Shown here: positions 6,128-12,836 of the stretch, in pieces
Numbering within the stretch: the first letter of the stretch is position 1
Layout of the letters: each line of letters begins with the position of its first letter
Virus record (IMG/VR): IMGVR_UViG_3300050138_000418
Coordinates: 1 to 48,544 of that record
Strand: one strand, 5' to 3'
Length of the DNA: 48,544 nucleotides
Origin: a virus
Position numbers and translations under genes: made by a program
Notes under the pieces: model-generated
The model's input: the letters and a program-made list of their open reading frames with translations, nothing else
Databases searched by the model: none
What the model was told of the DNA's origin: nothing

Positions 6128-6162
6128 CGGCACAACCCTTGCATATGGCATGGGTTTTGCTT
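6128..6162 (+). promoter_or_regulatory. Two tandem sigma-54-like elements
   Basis: CGGCAC-N5-TTGCAT (6128-6144) has one mismatch to the core and is followed directly by TGGCAT-N5-TTGCTT (6146-6162). No start codon lies 13-17 bases downstream, so these would give a transcript with a long leader that covers the repeat cluster before the gene at 6420. Confidence 0.5.
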
Positions 6163-6246
6163 ATAGTTCATGTCCGCACTATACATACCTTAACCTATTA
6201 TCCTGCGCCTGCCTATAGGGTCCAGCCTATCGCCCCTTTGACCCGG

Positions 6247-6392
6247 GCTGTCATATGCCCCGTTGTCGTAGAGCGGTTGTCGTAGAGAGTTCCCGAGCGG
6301 GAAGATGAGGTCATTTTCTACCAAATTCCCTGAAATTATTCCCGAGCGGGAAGACGGGTTGTCGTAGAGCGATTGAATCGAGCTGTCATATG
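6247..6392. repeat. Cluster of short direct repeats and hairpins
   Basis: GCTGTCATATG occurs at 6247-6257 and 6382-6392. GTTGTCGTAGAG occurs at 6262, 6276 and 6358. The self-complementary unit TTCCCGAGCGGGAAGA occurs at 6290-6305 and 6339-6354. The units are arranged almost as a mirror about 6320 in a gene-free region. Iteron-like binding sites for a replication initiator, operators, or an RNA leader element are all possible. Confidence 0.6.
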
Positions 6393-6406
6393 GCATGGGG
6401 TATGCA
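6391..6406 (+). promoter_or_regulatory. Sigma-54-like element before the replication block
   Basis: TGGCAT, five bases, ATGCAA; one base off TTGC in the -12 part. The C of the GC lies 15 bases before the ATG at 6420, the first gene of the rightward block. Confidence 0.45.
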
Positions 6407-6419
6407 AGGTCAGACGAGT

Positions 6420-6791
6420 ATGGATTACCGAACACCCTGCGTAGTTGACCATCCCCATATGAATGTGGCCTATCGTTATCAATGTGCCATATGCGGAAAA
6501 ACCATTAGTCCCGTTCAATGCTCTGGTCCATTTTCTGATGCCTATGATTGTCCTATTCATAGTCCTGATTGTACAAATATGGGCAACATCTCTGCCGATC
6601 TTGAAGCCATTGATACGGCCTACCGTCAATATACGGATGCCATCGAGGGGCCATCAATGGTAGACTATGCTTCAGACTACGAAGCCTATCAAACTCTTAA
6701 AAGAGCAACTCTGCACTTAAAGGTAGCCGCAAATAATCTCTTACAACGGCTTCGTACAGGGACCCGTCCCGGGAAGGGTGATGATATATGA
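6420..6791 (+). CDS. Hypothetical protein with N-terminal zinc-finger-like motif
   Basis: 123 residues from the ATG at 6420 (MDYRTPCVVDHPHMNVAYRY), then CAICGKTISPVQCSG and CPIHSPDC, which suggest a metal-binding N-terminal half. The C-terminal half is helical (DLEAIDTAYRQYTDAIEG; ATLHLKVAANNLLQRLRTG). The longer frame from 6390 is rejected because its start lies in the promoter-like element. First gene of the rightward block. Unknown function; an early regulator is conceivable. Confidence 0.7.
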   Translation: MDYRTPCVVDHPHMNVAYRYQCAICGKTISPVQCSGPFSDAYDCPIHSPDCTNMGNISADLEAIDTAYRQYTDAIEGPSMVDYASDYEAYQTLKRATLHLKVAANNLLQRLRTGTRPGKGDDI

Positions 6792-7072
6792 AATGGCACT
6801 ATTCGTCCGAGAATCTTGCAGGAAATACCCATGCGGCAACAGGGTGGATTAACGAGCATCATCCTGAGTGGGATGTAGTAGCAATGGAATTTAATGGTGG
6901 GGGCTATACAACGGTAGTTCACCGAAGCCCACAACCAGATACCCCGTCAAAACGATGGACCGAGATTTTGTGTCAGAAGTGTGGGGGAAATGGTGTCATT
7001 AAAATTACCAATGGGGTATCAGAATGCCCCCGCTGTGGGGGCCGGTGTTATGACCCGTCCGGTCAAGTTTAA
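6788..7072 (+). CDS. Zinc ribbon protein (DnaJ-type CxxCxG)
   Basis: 94 residues, starting at an ATGA overlap. The C-terminus carries CQKCGGNGVIKITNGVSECPRCGGRCY, two CxxCxG-type knuckles like half of the DnaJ central zinc domain; the N-terminal 60 residues are an uncharacterised domain (WINEHHPEWDVVAMEFNGGGYTTVVHR). Such small proteins are frequent in phages and may act as metal-dependent chaperone-like or nucleic-acid adaptors. Function not established. Confidence 0.7.
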   Translation: MKWHYSSENLAGNTHAATGWINEHHPEWDVVAMEFNGGGYTTVVHRSPQPDTPSKRWTEILCQKCGGNGVIKITNGVSECPRCGGRCYDPSGQV

Positions 7073-7149
7073 CGGCCAAAAAACTGGACACAAATGCAGT
7101 TAAGGTCTATTAAAGTGAACAAGTTACAGCGGCCAAAGAAGCGGCCATA

Positions 7150-7166
7150 TGGCATGGCGTTTGCAA
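7150..7166 (+). promoter_or_regulatory. Sigma-54-like element before 7181 gene
   Basis: TGGCAT, five bases, TTGCAA. The surrounding sequence (CATATGGCATGGCGTTTGCAA; 7147 onward) closely resembles the elements at 6146 and 6391. The C lies 17 bases before the ATG at 7181. A strong GAGAGGGGG ribosome site sits between element and ATG, which does not fit transcription starting at the usual distance. Confidence 0.45.
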
Positions 7167-7180
7167 TCGAGAGGGGGCAT

Positions 7181-7456
7181 ATGAAACCGTTAATGCTCGC
7201 AGGCTGGCTCATGGCGTTTGGCGGTGATGCCGTGACCACAGATATCGGGCTCCAACAACAGGCACGCGAAGTCACCTTGCCCACGCAGAATCGGGTGATG
7301 CTCCAAGGGATGTTGGCGGGGCAAGCAGGCTTTGGTTTGTGGGCGTATAAGCGGTGGCATGTCACCCATCCGAAGCTGGCGAAAACGATCTATATTGTGG
7401 GCGTGGCCACGCATGGTGGGGCGACAATTTGGAACCTCACGCAAATTGTCAAATGA
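7181..7456 (+). CDS. Small membrane protein
   Basis: 91 residues from the ATG at 7181, chosen for the GAGAGGGGG ribosome site. It has a hydrophobic N-terminus (MLAGWLMAFGGDAVTTDIGL), a middle hydrophobic part (MLQGMLAGQAGFGLWAYKRW) and a third hydrophobic stretch (TIYIVGVATHGGATIWNL), so two or three membrane passes. It resembles small phage membrane proteins of the DUF5658-like type (GGDAVTTDIGL near a DAxTT motif), though I am not certain. Ends in an ATGA overlap. Confidence 0.65.
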   Translation: MKPLMLAGWLMAFGGDAVTTDIGLQQQAREVTLPTQNRVMLQGMLAGQAGFGLWAYKRWHVTHPKLAKTIYIVGVATHGGATIWNLTQIVK

Positions 7457-7674
7457 AACTATTCCACCGTTCACGAAAAGAGAAGCCCTTGACGATTGAA
7501 GAAGTCAAACGTATTGCCCGCGCCCCCATTCTCGTCAACCATTATGGCGGGCGCTCGTGGGGTGGGGCGATGCCGTTGCCAGATGACACAACGACTAGAT
7601 TTGAGTATGATGCGTGGAGACATCTGCATAACCAGCATCGGTTGCCGAAACGTTCTGATGAGGAGGGAGATTAA
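7453..7674 (+). CDS. Hypothetical protein
   Basis: 73 residues from the ATGA overlap at 7453; the longer frame to 7354 would overlap the membrane protein by 100 bases. It starts MKLFHRSRKEKPLTIEEVKR and ends LPKRSDEEGD, and has a central VNHYGGRSWGGAMPLPDD. No family recognised. Confidence 0.65.
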   Translation: MKLFHRSRKEKPLTIEEVKRIARAPILVNHYGGRSWGGAMPLPDDTTTRFEYDAWRHLHNQHRLPKRSDEEGD

Positions 7675-7784
7675 TGACTCGAACAGATGTCTTGAACAAT
7701 TGGTATAGCACGTTTACCAACTTACGAGAACATGAAATACCTTTGTCCGAATGGCTTACATATTGGAAAGGACGCCGCCCATGA
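7674..7784 (+). CDS. 36-residue hypothetical peptide
   Basis: Frame starting at a TAATG junction (7674) and ending in an ATGA overlap (7781) with the next gene. GAGGAGGGAG precedes the ATG. The product begins MTRTDVLNNWYSTFTNLREH and ends LTYWKGRRP. Exact coupling at both ends and a strong ribosome site support it. Confidence 0.7.
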   Translation: MTRTDVLNNWYSTFTNLREHEIPLSEWLTYWKGRRP

Positions 7785-7996
7785 CCCGCATCTTCTGGTG
7801 GTCGCTGATGGAGCAATGCGAGCAGTTAGCGAAAATCCCATCTACCTTGGATCCGATTCATAGCTATACAATGGCAAGCAAGCCGTATCGGCAAGCAGCC
7901 TTTGCCAATATCAAAGGCGGCGTAGCAAAAATGAAGTATGCCGCTGACCCCGGTTGGGGCTATCATGCCCAGCAGTCAGGGATGAGTAAGCGATGA
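7781..7996 (+). CDS. Hypothetical protein upstream of RepA-like ATPase
   Basis: 71 residues from the ATGA overlap at 7781. It begins MTRIFWWSLMEQCEQLAKIP and ends GWGYHAQQSGMSKR. The last codons overlap the start of the RepA-like gene (ATGA at 7993). It may be an accessory of the replication ATPase, but no domain is recognised. Confidence 0.65.
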   Translation: MTRIFWWSLMEQCEQLAKIPSTLDPIHSYTMASKPYRQAAFANIKGGVAKMKYAADPGWGYHAQQSGMSKR

Positions 7997-9036
7997 AAAC
8001 TGAGCATGTCGAGTCGTTGTTGATTAAACGTCCAGATCGTCTACAGTTATGTGCGTTTGCTGATTTGGTCTCCCGTCCTCCGGCGCCCTGGCAAATTCGT
8101 GGTGTGTTGCGAGAACAATCGGTATCATTACTCTATGGGCGTAGAGGATGCTACAAGAGCTTTTTGGCTCTCGATCTTGCAGCATCATTAGCAACGGGCG
8201 AACCGTGGCATACCCGTGCAGTATTAACTCCAGGCTTTGTGGTCTATGTGGCTGGTGAAGGGGGTGGAGGTATGGTGCAACGGGCTCGCGCCTGGAGCGA
8301 AGAGCATCAGTGTGATCCGCGCCACATTCGGATGGCCTTTATTACCGAACCTCTGATGGTGACAGCAGATTCTGACGACGTAGAGATTCTCATTCATCGC
8401 ATTCGAGAAGCTATTGGATGGCAACCCCAAGGGTATGACCCAGAAGAGAATACGGAGTATGACCAGCCCGTTGCGCGTGAATGGCCCGTGCTCATTGTCA
8501 TCGATACCCTCGCACGCTGCTTCTTTGGTAATGAGAATGCGCCTGAAGATATGGGACAGTTCATCCAAGGTGTGGACAGGGTGAAGCAGGAGTTTAATAC
8601 CTCGATATTGATTCTGCATCATACCGGGCGCGATGAAAGCCATGAACGGGGGCATACGAGTCTGGCGAGTGCGTGCGATACGATTTACCGCGTGGACCAT
8701 GATGCAAATACCCAAAGCTTGACGCTGACTAATGAGAAGATGAAGGATAGTCGAGAGCCCGAACCTCTGGAATTGTCTTATCGTGAAGTGCGGGTTAGTC
8801 GGCACGCTCACGATGACCCAGATGAGAATTTAACCAGTGTCATTATCGAGTCGGCGGCACAAAGCGTGCAACATAAGACTGAGGGTCTCTTAGACTTACT
8901 CCAAGCGGGGCCTTTGACCTGGGCAGAGTGGCTCCAAGTCTCAGGGTTGCCCAAAGCTACCTTCGGACGGCTCGTAGTGAGACTGACGAAAAGTGAAGAA
9001 ATTGTTAAGGAAAATGGCAAATATCAGAAAAGCTAG
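7993..9036 (+). CDS. RepA-like AAA ATPase / replicative helicase
   Basis: 347 residues. The RecA-fold core has Walker A G-R-R-G-C-Y-K-S at residues 49-56 with FLALDLAASLATG following, exactly the pattern of plasmid/phage RepA-type hexameric ATPases, where Tyr before the Lys is usual. Walker B is VLIVIDTLAR (D171), and ILILHHTGRD forms the next strand with a sensor position. The C-terminal 60 residues look like a winged helix (TWAEWLQVSGLPKATFGRLVVRLTK). It probably loads at the origin or unwinds DNA for the family A polymerase. No separate primase is recognised. Confidence 0.85.
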   Translation: MKTEHVESLLIKRPDRLQLCAFADLVSRPPAPWQIRGVLREQSVSLLYGRRGCYKSFLALDLAASLATGEPWHTRAVLTPGFVVYVAGEGGGGMVQRARAWSEEHQCDPRHIRMAFITEPLMVTADSDDVEILIHRIREAIGWQPQGYDPEENTEYDQPVAREWPVLIVIDTLARCFFGNENAPEDMGQFIQGVDRVKQEFNTSILILHHTGRDESHERGHTSLASACDTIYRVDHDANTQSLTLTNEKMKDSREPEPLELSYREVRVSRHAHDDPDENLTSVIIESAAQSVQHKTEGLLDLLQAGPLTWAEWLQVSGLPKATFGRLVVRLTKSEEIVKENGKYQKS

Positions 9037-9060
9037 TCTCACTCCAATAGGGTGTGAGAC
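9036..9060 (+). terminator. Hairpin after RepA-like gene
   Basis: GTCTCAC (9036-9042) and GTGAGAC (9054-9060) form a perfect 7-bp stem right at the stop codon. No T-run follows, so it is either a factor-dependent terminator, an mRNA-stabilising hairpin or an operator. Confidence 0.45.
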
Positions 9061-9114
9061 CGAACTTAAGTTGTTGTAAACACAAAGGTTAACCTGAGTT
9101 GGACACCCCCTTAC

Positions 9115-9134
9115 TCGTGTTTGTTAGAACACGA
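9115..9134. promoter_or_regulatory. Inverted repeat before virion-like gene pair
   Basis: TCGTGTT (9115-9121) and AACACGA (9128-9134) flank a six-base loop, 77 bases upstream of the ATG at 9212. The 175-base gap from 9037 also contains AACTTAAGTT. A hairpin or operator controlling the next two genes is likely; I see no clear promoter. Confidence 0.4.
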
Positions 9135-9211
9135 TAAGGAGCGTGCCCGAAGGAACCCGAGGAGGAGAAGATGGGACGGGGAGTGGCGATTCACACAAAA
9201 AGGAGAACAGA

Positions 9212-9475
9212 ATGATTTCGAATGATGAAGCGATTGTGCAGGATCAGTTAATGCCATCAGCAGCCGGAGGTAAAGTGCGGGTGCATTATCCGCGCGGTTC
9301 AAATACCGTGTTAACGATTGATGACAAAGGGGTGGTGTCCACACAAGCCGATACTAATGATGGGGCGTGGCAGCAGGCCACGGTGGTGAATGGGGGTAGT
9401 GGCTTGCTGTATTGTAGCGATCAAGCGGGGTCAGTGCCCACGATAGTGCTGGGTGCTAACCTGAAGGCGCTATAA
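9212..9475 (+). CDS. Small beta-rich protein, virion-like
   Basis: 87 residues from the ATG at 9212, with AAGGAGA at six bases upstream (the frame extends to 9143 without a ribosome site). The sequence (GGKVRVHYPRGSNTVLTIDDKGVVSTQADTND, then VVNGGSGLLYCSDQAGSVPTIVLGANL) is beta-rich and looks like a virion decoration or tail protein. It ends one codon before the ATG of the hydrolase-like gene. Gene order and composition suggest the pair works together. Confidence 0.65.
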   Translation: MISNDEAIVQDQLMPSAAGGKVRVHYPRGSNTVLTIDDKGVVSTQADTNDGAWQQATVVNGGSGLLYCSDQAGSVPTIVLGANLKAL

Positions 9476-10513
9476 ATGGCCGCACGAACCAAATTGTTGA
9501 TGGGTGGGGGAAGTGGGGGCTCAATTCGTCCCAAGCCTGTGCGGCAGAAGGGACTGCCCTATTGGGATGCGTCTGATGGTGGAGGCATCGTGCACACGAC
9601 TCCGCCAGATAACCTGCAAATTCCTCAAGGATTTACGCGGGATTTCTGGCGTGGTGATATTGGCGGAGTGATGTTGCCGAAGACACCCCCGTGGGTGGAT
9701 GGAGCGAACTCGACCCCACCGGAAATGACTATGAGCTTTTTACTTCCTAAATATGTACAGTTTGGAACACCCGTTATTGACAGTTTCCTGACCGCACATG
9801 CGATTCGCTACCACAGCCACTTTCATCTGGACCGGGGCACCGCCGTTAATACCCTCGGCCTGCAAGGTGCACTCGATCTCATCGCGTACATCCAGTCCTG
9901 GGGGTTTTATACGAGCTTTTGGCTCTGTGGCACCGGTGATGATCGGTCAGGCGGTTGGCCAATGTTGCAGTCCATGATTGAGCCATTTCTGGAAGCCTTG
10001 ATTGCACAGGGACTTGCAGACAAATCTATTGCGCTAGTAGGAGAGGAGTTGAATACGGGGTGTGTGCCGGGGAATGGGCCCAATGGGCTGGATGGGCTGA
10101 TCAATGGGGTGTGTGCACTCACCAATCCGGTGGGCATTCCCACATGGCTGCATTTCACGCAGAATGTGCCGTCGTGGCAGGCACCTGGACAGGACAGTGT
10201 GGCATGGTGGGGACAATTTGTGGGGAAGCTCAAGGGGTTGTGTTCCCAATTGAATCCTGATGACTCAGCCGGTGCACAGGGCGCTCACCTCTGGGATGCC
10301 CGGTGGCGATTGGCGCAGGCAAGTTTGGACTATCGAGTGGTGGCATTTGAAATTATGGCCACCGCTCAACTATATGGGAGATGTACGGAAGAGTACGGAT
10401 GCTTGCGCGGCCTTGAGAACTTGTACTGTCCAAGTGGGGCACCAGCACCTAATGCGCCAGCGGTCGCGGGGTTTGGCAACGGAGCGCGTTTTCCAGATGG
10501 GTCGGCGATTTAG
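9476..10513 (+). CDS. Putative TIM-barrel hydrolase-like phage protein
   Basis: 345 residues. After a Gly-rich N-terminus (LLMGGGSGGSIRPKP) the protein shows alternating strands and helices (GALDLIAYIQSWGFYTSFWL; ALIAQGLADKSIALVGEELNTGC; VGIPTWLHFTQN), the spacing expected of a glycoside-hydrolase-type (beta/alpha)8 barrel. Adjacent acidic residues E190/E191 at the end of a strand, plus HSHFHLDRG, could be active-site residues. I know similar proteins from phage genomes only as unnamed tail- or virion-associated proteins. Its place among replication genes, on the strand opposite to all other structural genes, is odd. Confidence 0.6.
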   Translation: MAARTKLLMGGGSGGSIRPKPVRQKGLPYWDASDGGGIVHTTPPDNLQIPQGFTRDFWRGDIGGVMLPKTPPWVDGANSTPPEMTMSFLLPKYVQFGTPVIDSFLTAHAIRYHSHFHLDRGTAVNTLGLQGALDLIAYIQSWGFYTSFWLCGTGDDRSGGWPMLQSMIEPFLEALIAQGLADKSIALVGEELNTGCVPGNGPNGLDGLINGVCALTNPVGIPTWLHFTQNVPSWQAPGQDSVAWWGQFVGKLKGLCSQLNPDDSAGAQGAHLWDARWRLAQASLDYRVVAFEIMATAQLYGRCTEEYGCLRGLENLYCPSGAPAPNAPAVAGFGNGARFPDGSAI

Positions 10514-10583
10514 GCATGAGGTTTGCAGTAGTAGTGAGTGCGCGCAGTCGGTGAGTTAACTCGGTTTTCAGGAGACGCAACAT

Positions 10584-11423
10584 ATGGGTGCGAGACCGTC
10601 GTCGTTCAAGAAGGGCGGGGGATTTCTTAATGAAGTCGATGCCCTCATTACAGGAATGACCTTTGAATCAGGGGACACTTACCCGATCAAGAAGGGGCCG
10701 CGAAAGGGAGAGGAGTTCACGCCGCTATCATTGACCGTGAGTGCACGGGTGGATGGCGCGGAAGAGGATGTGTCGAAGCGGCTGCTGATTGCGGACGCCT
10801 CACGGTTTGGGGAGGTGAGTGCGGATGGCACAACTCTTGCGACCCCAGATGGGCAGACCATCAGTGCCTTCAGTGAGGCTGGGATCTTCATCAATTCCTT
10901 GGTCAACCCGATTGAAGGGGGCGATGGTTTCCCCGAGAGTCGGTTGGGCGAGAATGATGACCCGGAAATCACCTATCAACCGGTGGTGGGGACCCGGGTG
11001 CGCTTCATTCAGCAGGAGCGGATGGGCAAGCGGGCGGGCACACAGACCGCCAAGGATGGCCGCGTGTGGCCACTGAAGGATTTGGTGGTGGCAAAGGTGT
11101 ATGATCTGCCGCAGGCGGCAGGGAAGGCGAATGGCAAGGCAGCGAAGCCAGCGGGTAAGACTGCAGCTAAAGCCAAGACTGTGGATACTGATGAAGTGGC
11201 GGTCGAGGCCCTGATCCGGTATGCCCAGGCATCAGGTGGGACGATTGCGAAGTCGAAGATCCTCATGAAGGTGCTGACGGATAAGGCGTTCAGCAACGAC
11301 CCCGAGGGGCGGAATACGGTAGCCACGCTGTTAACGGGTAAGAACAGTGACACGTATCTGGGTGGGCTTGATGGCGTAGCGTATGACAGTGAAGAGCAGG
11401 TTGTAAGTCTCATCGAGGCCTAG
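10584..11423 (+). CDS. Putative ssDNA-binding replication protein
   Basis: 279 residues. Residues 1-170 are beta-rich with a basic N-terminus (GARPSSFKKGGGFLNEVDALITGM) and may hold an OB-type fold. A Lys/Ala-rich linker (GKANGKAAKPAGKTAAKAK, about 175-195) leads to a C-terminal winged-helix-like domain (VEALIRYAQASGGTIAKSKILMKVL). Similar proteins occur in phages next to Cas4-like nuclease and Sak4-like ATPase genes, as here, which supports a role in recombination or replication. ssDNA binding is an inference. AGGAGAC precedes the ATG. Confidence 0.55.
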   Translation: MGARPSSFKKGGGFLNEVDALITGMTFESGDTYPIKKGPRKGEEFTPLSLTVSARVDGAEEDVSKRLLIADASRFGEVSADGTTLATPDGQTISAFSEAGIFINSLVNPIEGGDGFPESRLGENDDPEITYQPVVGTRVRFIQQERMGKRAGTQTAKDGRVWPLKDLVVAKVYDLPQAAGKANGKAAKPAGKTAAKAKTVDTDEVAVEALIRYAQASGGTIAKSKILMKVLTDKAFSNDPEGRNTVATLLTGKNSDTYLGGLDGVAYDSEEQVVSLIEA

Positions 11424-11441
11424 GAGCTGCTGGGGCAGCTC
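11424..11441 (+). terminator. Hairpin after putative SSB gene
   Basis: GAGCTGC and GCAGCTC form a perfect 7-bp stem with a TGGG tetraloop starting two bases after the stop codon. No T-run follows. Likely a transcript-end or stability hairpin before the 81-base gap to the next gene. Confidence 0.5.
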
Positions 11442-11504
11442 TGACCGTGTGGGTTCCGAGCGGATTCTTCGGGGCCAGTTTTATCCGTAAAGGATTGATT
11501 TTAC

Positions 11505-11693
11505 ATGACTTGCACCTTTTCCGCTAGTTTCGAGTATGACCACAGGCCGGTGCTGACTACTCGGGGTGAAGTTTCCGCGTCTCAAGTGGCCTCCTGTGCG
11601 AGATTAGCGACCAAGAAAGCGGTTCTGGCGCAGCGTCCGAAGTGCTGGCGATCTGTTGTAGTTGTATTGGAGCGAAAGGATAACGAAGTATAG
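11505..11693 (+). CDS. Hypothetical protein
   Basis: 62 residues starting MTCTFSASFEYDHRPVLTTR, with AAAGGATT at the correct distance. The sequence VSASQVASCARLATKKAVLA followed by WRSVVVVLERKD resembles small phage proteins with an alpha/beta fold; no family can be named. Its TAG is directly followed by the ATG of the endonuclease VII-like gene. Confidence 0.6.
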   Translation: MTCTFSASFEYDHRPVLTTRGEVSASQVASCARLATKKAVLAQRPKCWRSVVVVLERKDNEV

Positions 11694-12146
11694 ATGAGTC
11701 AGCGCAGTCATCGACAAAAATTAAATCTGCAAAAGAGTGCCGTTGGGGTATGCAGTATATGTCAACAAAAAGATACCCGATTGGTTGCAGACCACGATCA
11801 TGTAAGCGGAGAAACACGCGGAGCTATTTGTAATGGGTGTAATACTGGCCTTGGCTTCTTTCAAGATAATCCGGTTGTTTTACGTCGTGCAGCAAAATAT
11901 GTTCGGTTACACGCCGAACGAATTAGGTTAGAGCGTAAAATAAGGTTAAATTCAGAACTAAAACCACCAACAGTCAAGGACAACATCGATGTCGATCCGC
12001 CAGAATCTCAGCGGCTTGGGGGAGGAGGGCGGTTATCTCATCAAAAATGTGGACAGTGTAATAAATATCGATGGGCCGTTTGGAGAGCGAATTATTGCGA
12101 CCCGTGTTATGCGCGTGTGCAAAAGCAAAAGGCACACCTCAGTTAG
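11694..12146 (+). CDS. Recombination endonuclease VII-like nuclease
   Basis: 150 residues. CSICQQKDTRLVADHDHVSGE followed by TRGAICNGCNTGLGFFQDNP is the signature of the T4 gp49 (endonuclease VII) HNH family: zinc ligands C20, C23, C46, C49 and catalytic DHDH at 33-36. T4 gp49 resolves branched DNA before packaging. This protein has an additional C-terminal zinc ribbon (CGQCNKYRWAVWRANYCDPC). It could work here as a junction resolvase or as a homing-type nuclease; its place amid recombination genes favours the former. Confidence 0.85.
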   Translation: MSQRSHRQKLNLQKSAVGVCSICQQKDTRLVADHDHVSGETRGAICNGCNTGLGFFQDNPVVLRRAAKYVRLHAERIRLERKIRLNSELKPPTVKDNIDVDPPESQRLGGGGRLSHQKCGQCNKYRWAVWRANYCDPCYARVQKQKAHLS

Positions 12147-12240
12147 GGCGGCGGCACTTCTGAGCGTCCGCTGGGTAACTTGCCGTGGGAGCCGTGGCAA
12201 CCCTGAAAAACGGCCCAATTTTTTGAAGGAGGAGTAGCCG

Positions 12241-12528
12241 ATGCGCGATCCAATCTCTGACGCCACCCCGCCGTGTCCGCATTGCGTGAGCGAATATGGG
12301 AAAGCCGATCCATCGTGTCCGTACTGTAAAGGCTCAGGCGCGTGTCCGAGTTCAGTTGATCCCCTACTCGCGCTGGTGGCGCAGTGGCGGGAGCACATCC
12401 GGCAGATCGAAAACGAGGAAGAAAAGCAAACCGATCAGAATCGGCGACTATATTGCGATGGGAAGCTATCAGGATTTAGATACTGTGCCAATGCCCTCGA
12501 AGCGGTGCTGCAGGAGAAACAGCCATGA
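12241..12528 (+). CDS. Small zinc ribbon protein
   Basis: 95 residues with AAGGAGGAG before the ATG. The N-terminus has CPHCVSEYGKADPSCPYCKG, a clear zinc ribbon, followed by a helical part (LLALVAQWREHIRQIENEEE; YCANALEAVLQEKQ). No function known. It is the first of several ATGA-coupled genes leading to the nuclease and polymerase genes. The 94-base gap upstream (12147-12240) contains a weak TTGCC/GGCAA inverted repeat and a TTTTTT run. Confidence 0.7.
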   Translation: MRDPISDATPPCPHCVSEYGKADPSCPYCKGSGACPSSVDPLLALVAQWREHIRQIENEEEKQTDQNRRLYCDGKLSGFRYCANALEAVLQEKQP

Positions 12529-12836
12529 GCGAAAAGACACCCGCCCCACCGCGAGCACAGGAACCAACCTGTCACTGTGAAGTCTACGAAACGTGTGAGA
12601 CGTGTCGTGGCACCAATCGTGACCTGAGCGTCTGCCACTGTGATCAGCCCTATCTGTGCGGGATGAAGGACCACAAGGAGACGTGGCGTTGCTTGCGTTG
12701 TGGGCGTCATCCCTCAGCCGATGAAGAGGTGTTTGTGTCGTATGTGGACGAGATTGAAGTGAAGCTGTCAGATGCGCTGGCTCGGTTAGCGGCTCGCTCC
12801 ACGCGGGCGTGCGCCCCGACCCCAAGGACTAGATGA
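12525..12836 (+). CDS. Cys-rich zinc-binding protein
   Basis: 103 residues starting at an ATGA overlap. Nine or more cysteines in CHCEVYETCETC, CHCDQPYLCG and CLRCGRHPSADE suggest two zinc sites. The C-terminus is helical and basic. No family is recognised. It overlaps the next gene by ATGA. Confidence 0.65.
   Translation: MSEKTPAPPRAQEPTCHCEVYETCETCRGTNRDLSVCHCDQPYLCGMKDHKETWRCLRCGRHPSADEEVFVSYVDEIEVKLSDALARLAARSTRACAPTPRTR

Larger units (their letters stand above)
5960..6419. promoter_or_regulatory. Divergent control region with operators and repeats
   Basis: A 460-base gene-free region between the minus early block and the rightward replication block. From left to right it holds a minus-strand sigma-54-like element (5973-5987), inverted repeat TGGAA/TTCCA (6033-6047), perfect palindrome AGACAG-CA-CTGTCT (6102-6115), two overlapping plus-strand sigma-54-like elements (6128-6162), a cluster of direct repeats and hairpins (6247-6371), and a third plus-strand element (6391-6406). 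The interval 6163-6246 shows nothing I can name. This is the most likely early regulatory switch or origin region of the genome. Confidence 0.7.

Noticed and set aside
8224-8811. 195-codon minus-strand frame over the RepA-like gene
   Set aside because: Antisense shadow; the plus strand encodes intact Walker A and B motifs.
10826-10840. TGGCAC-N5-TTGC inside the putative SSB gene as a promoter
   Set aside because: It matches the core but lies in the middle of a coding frame with no gene start downstream on that strand, so I counted it but did not annotate a promoter.
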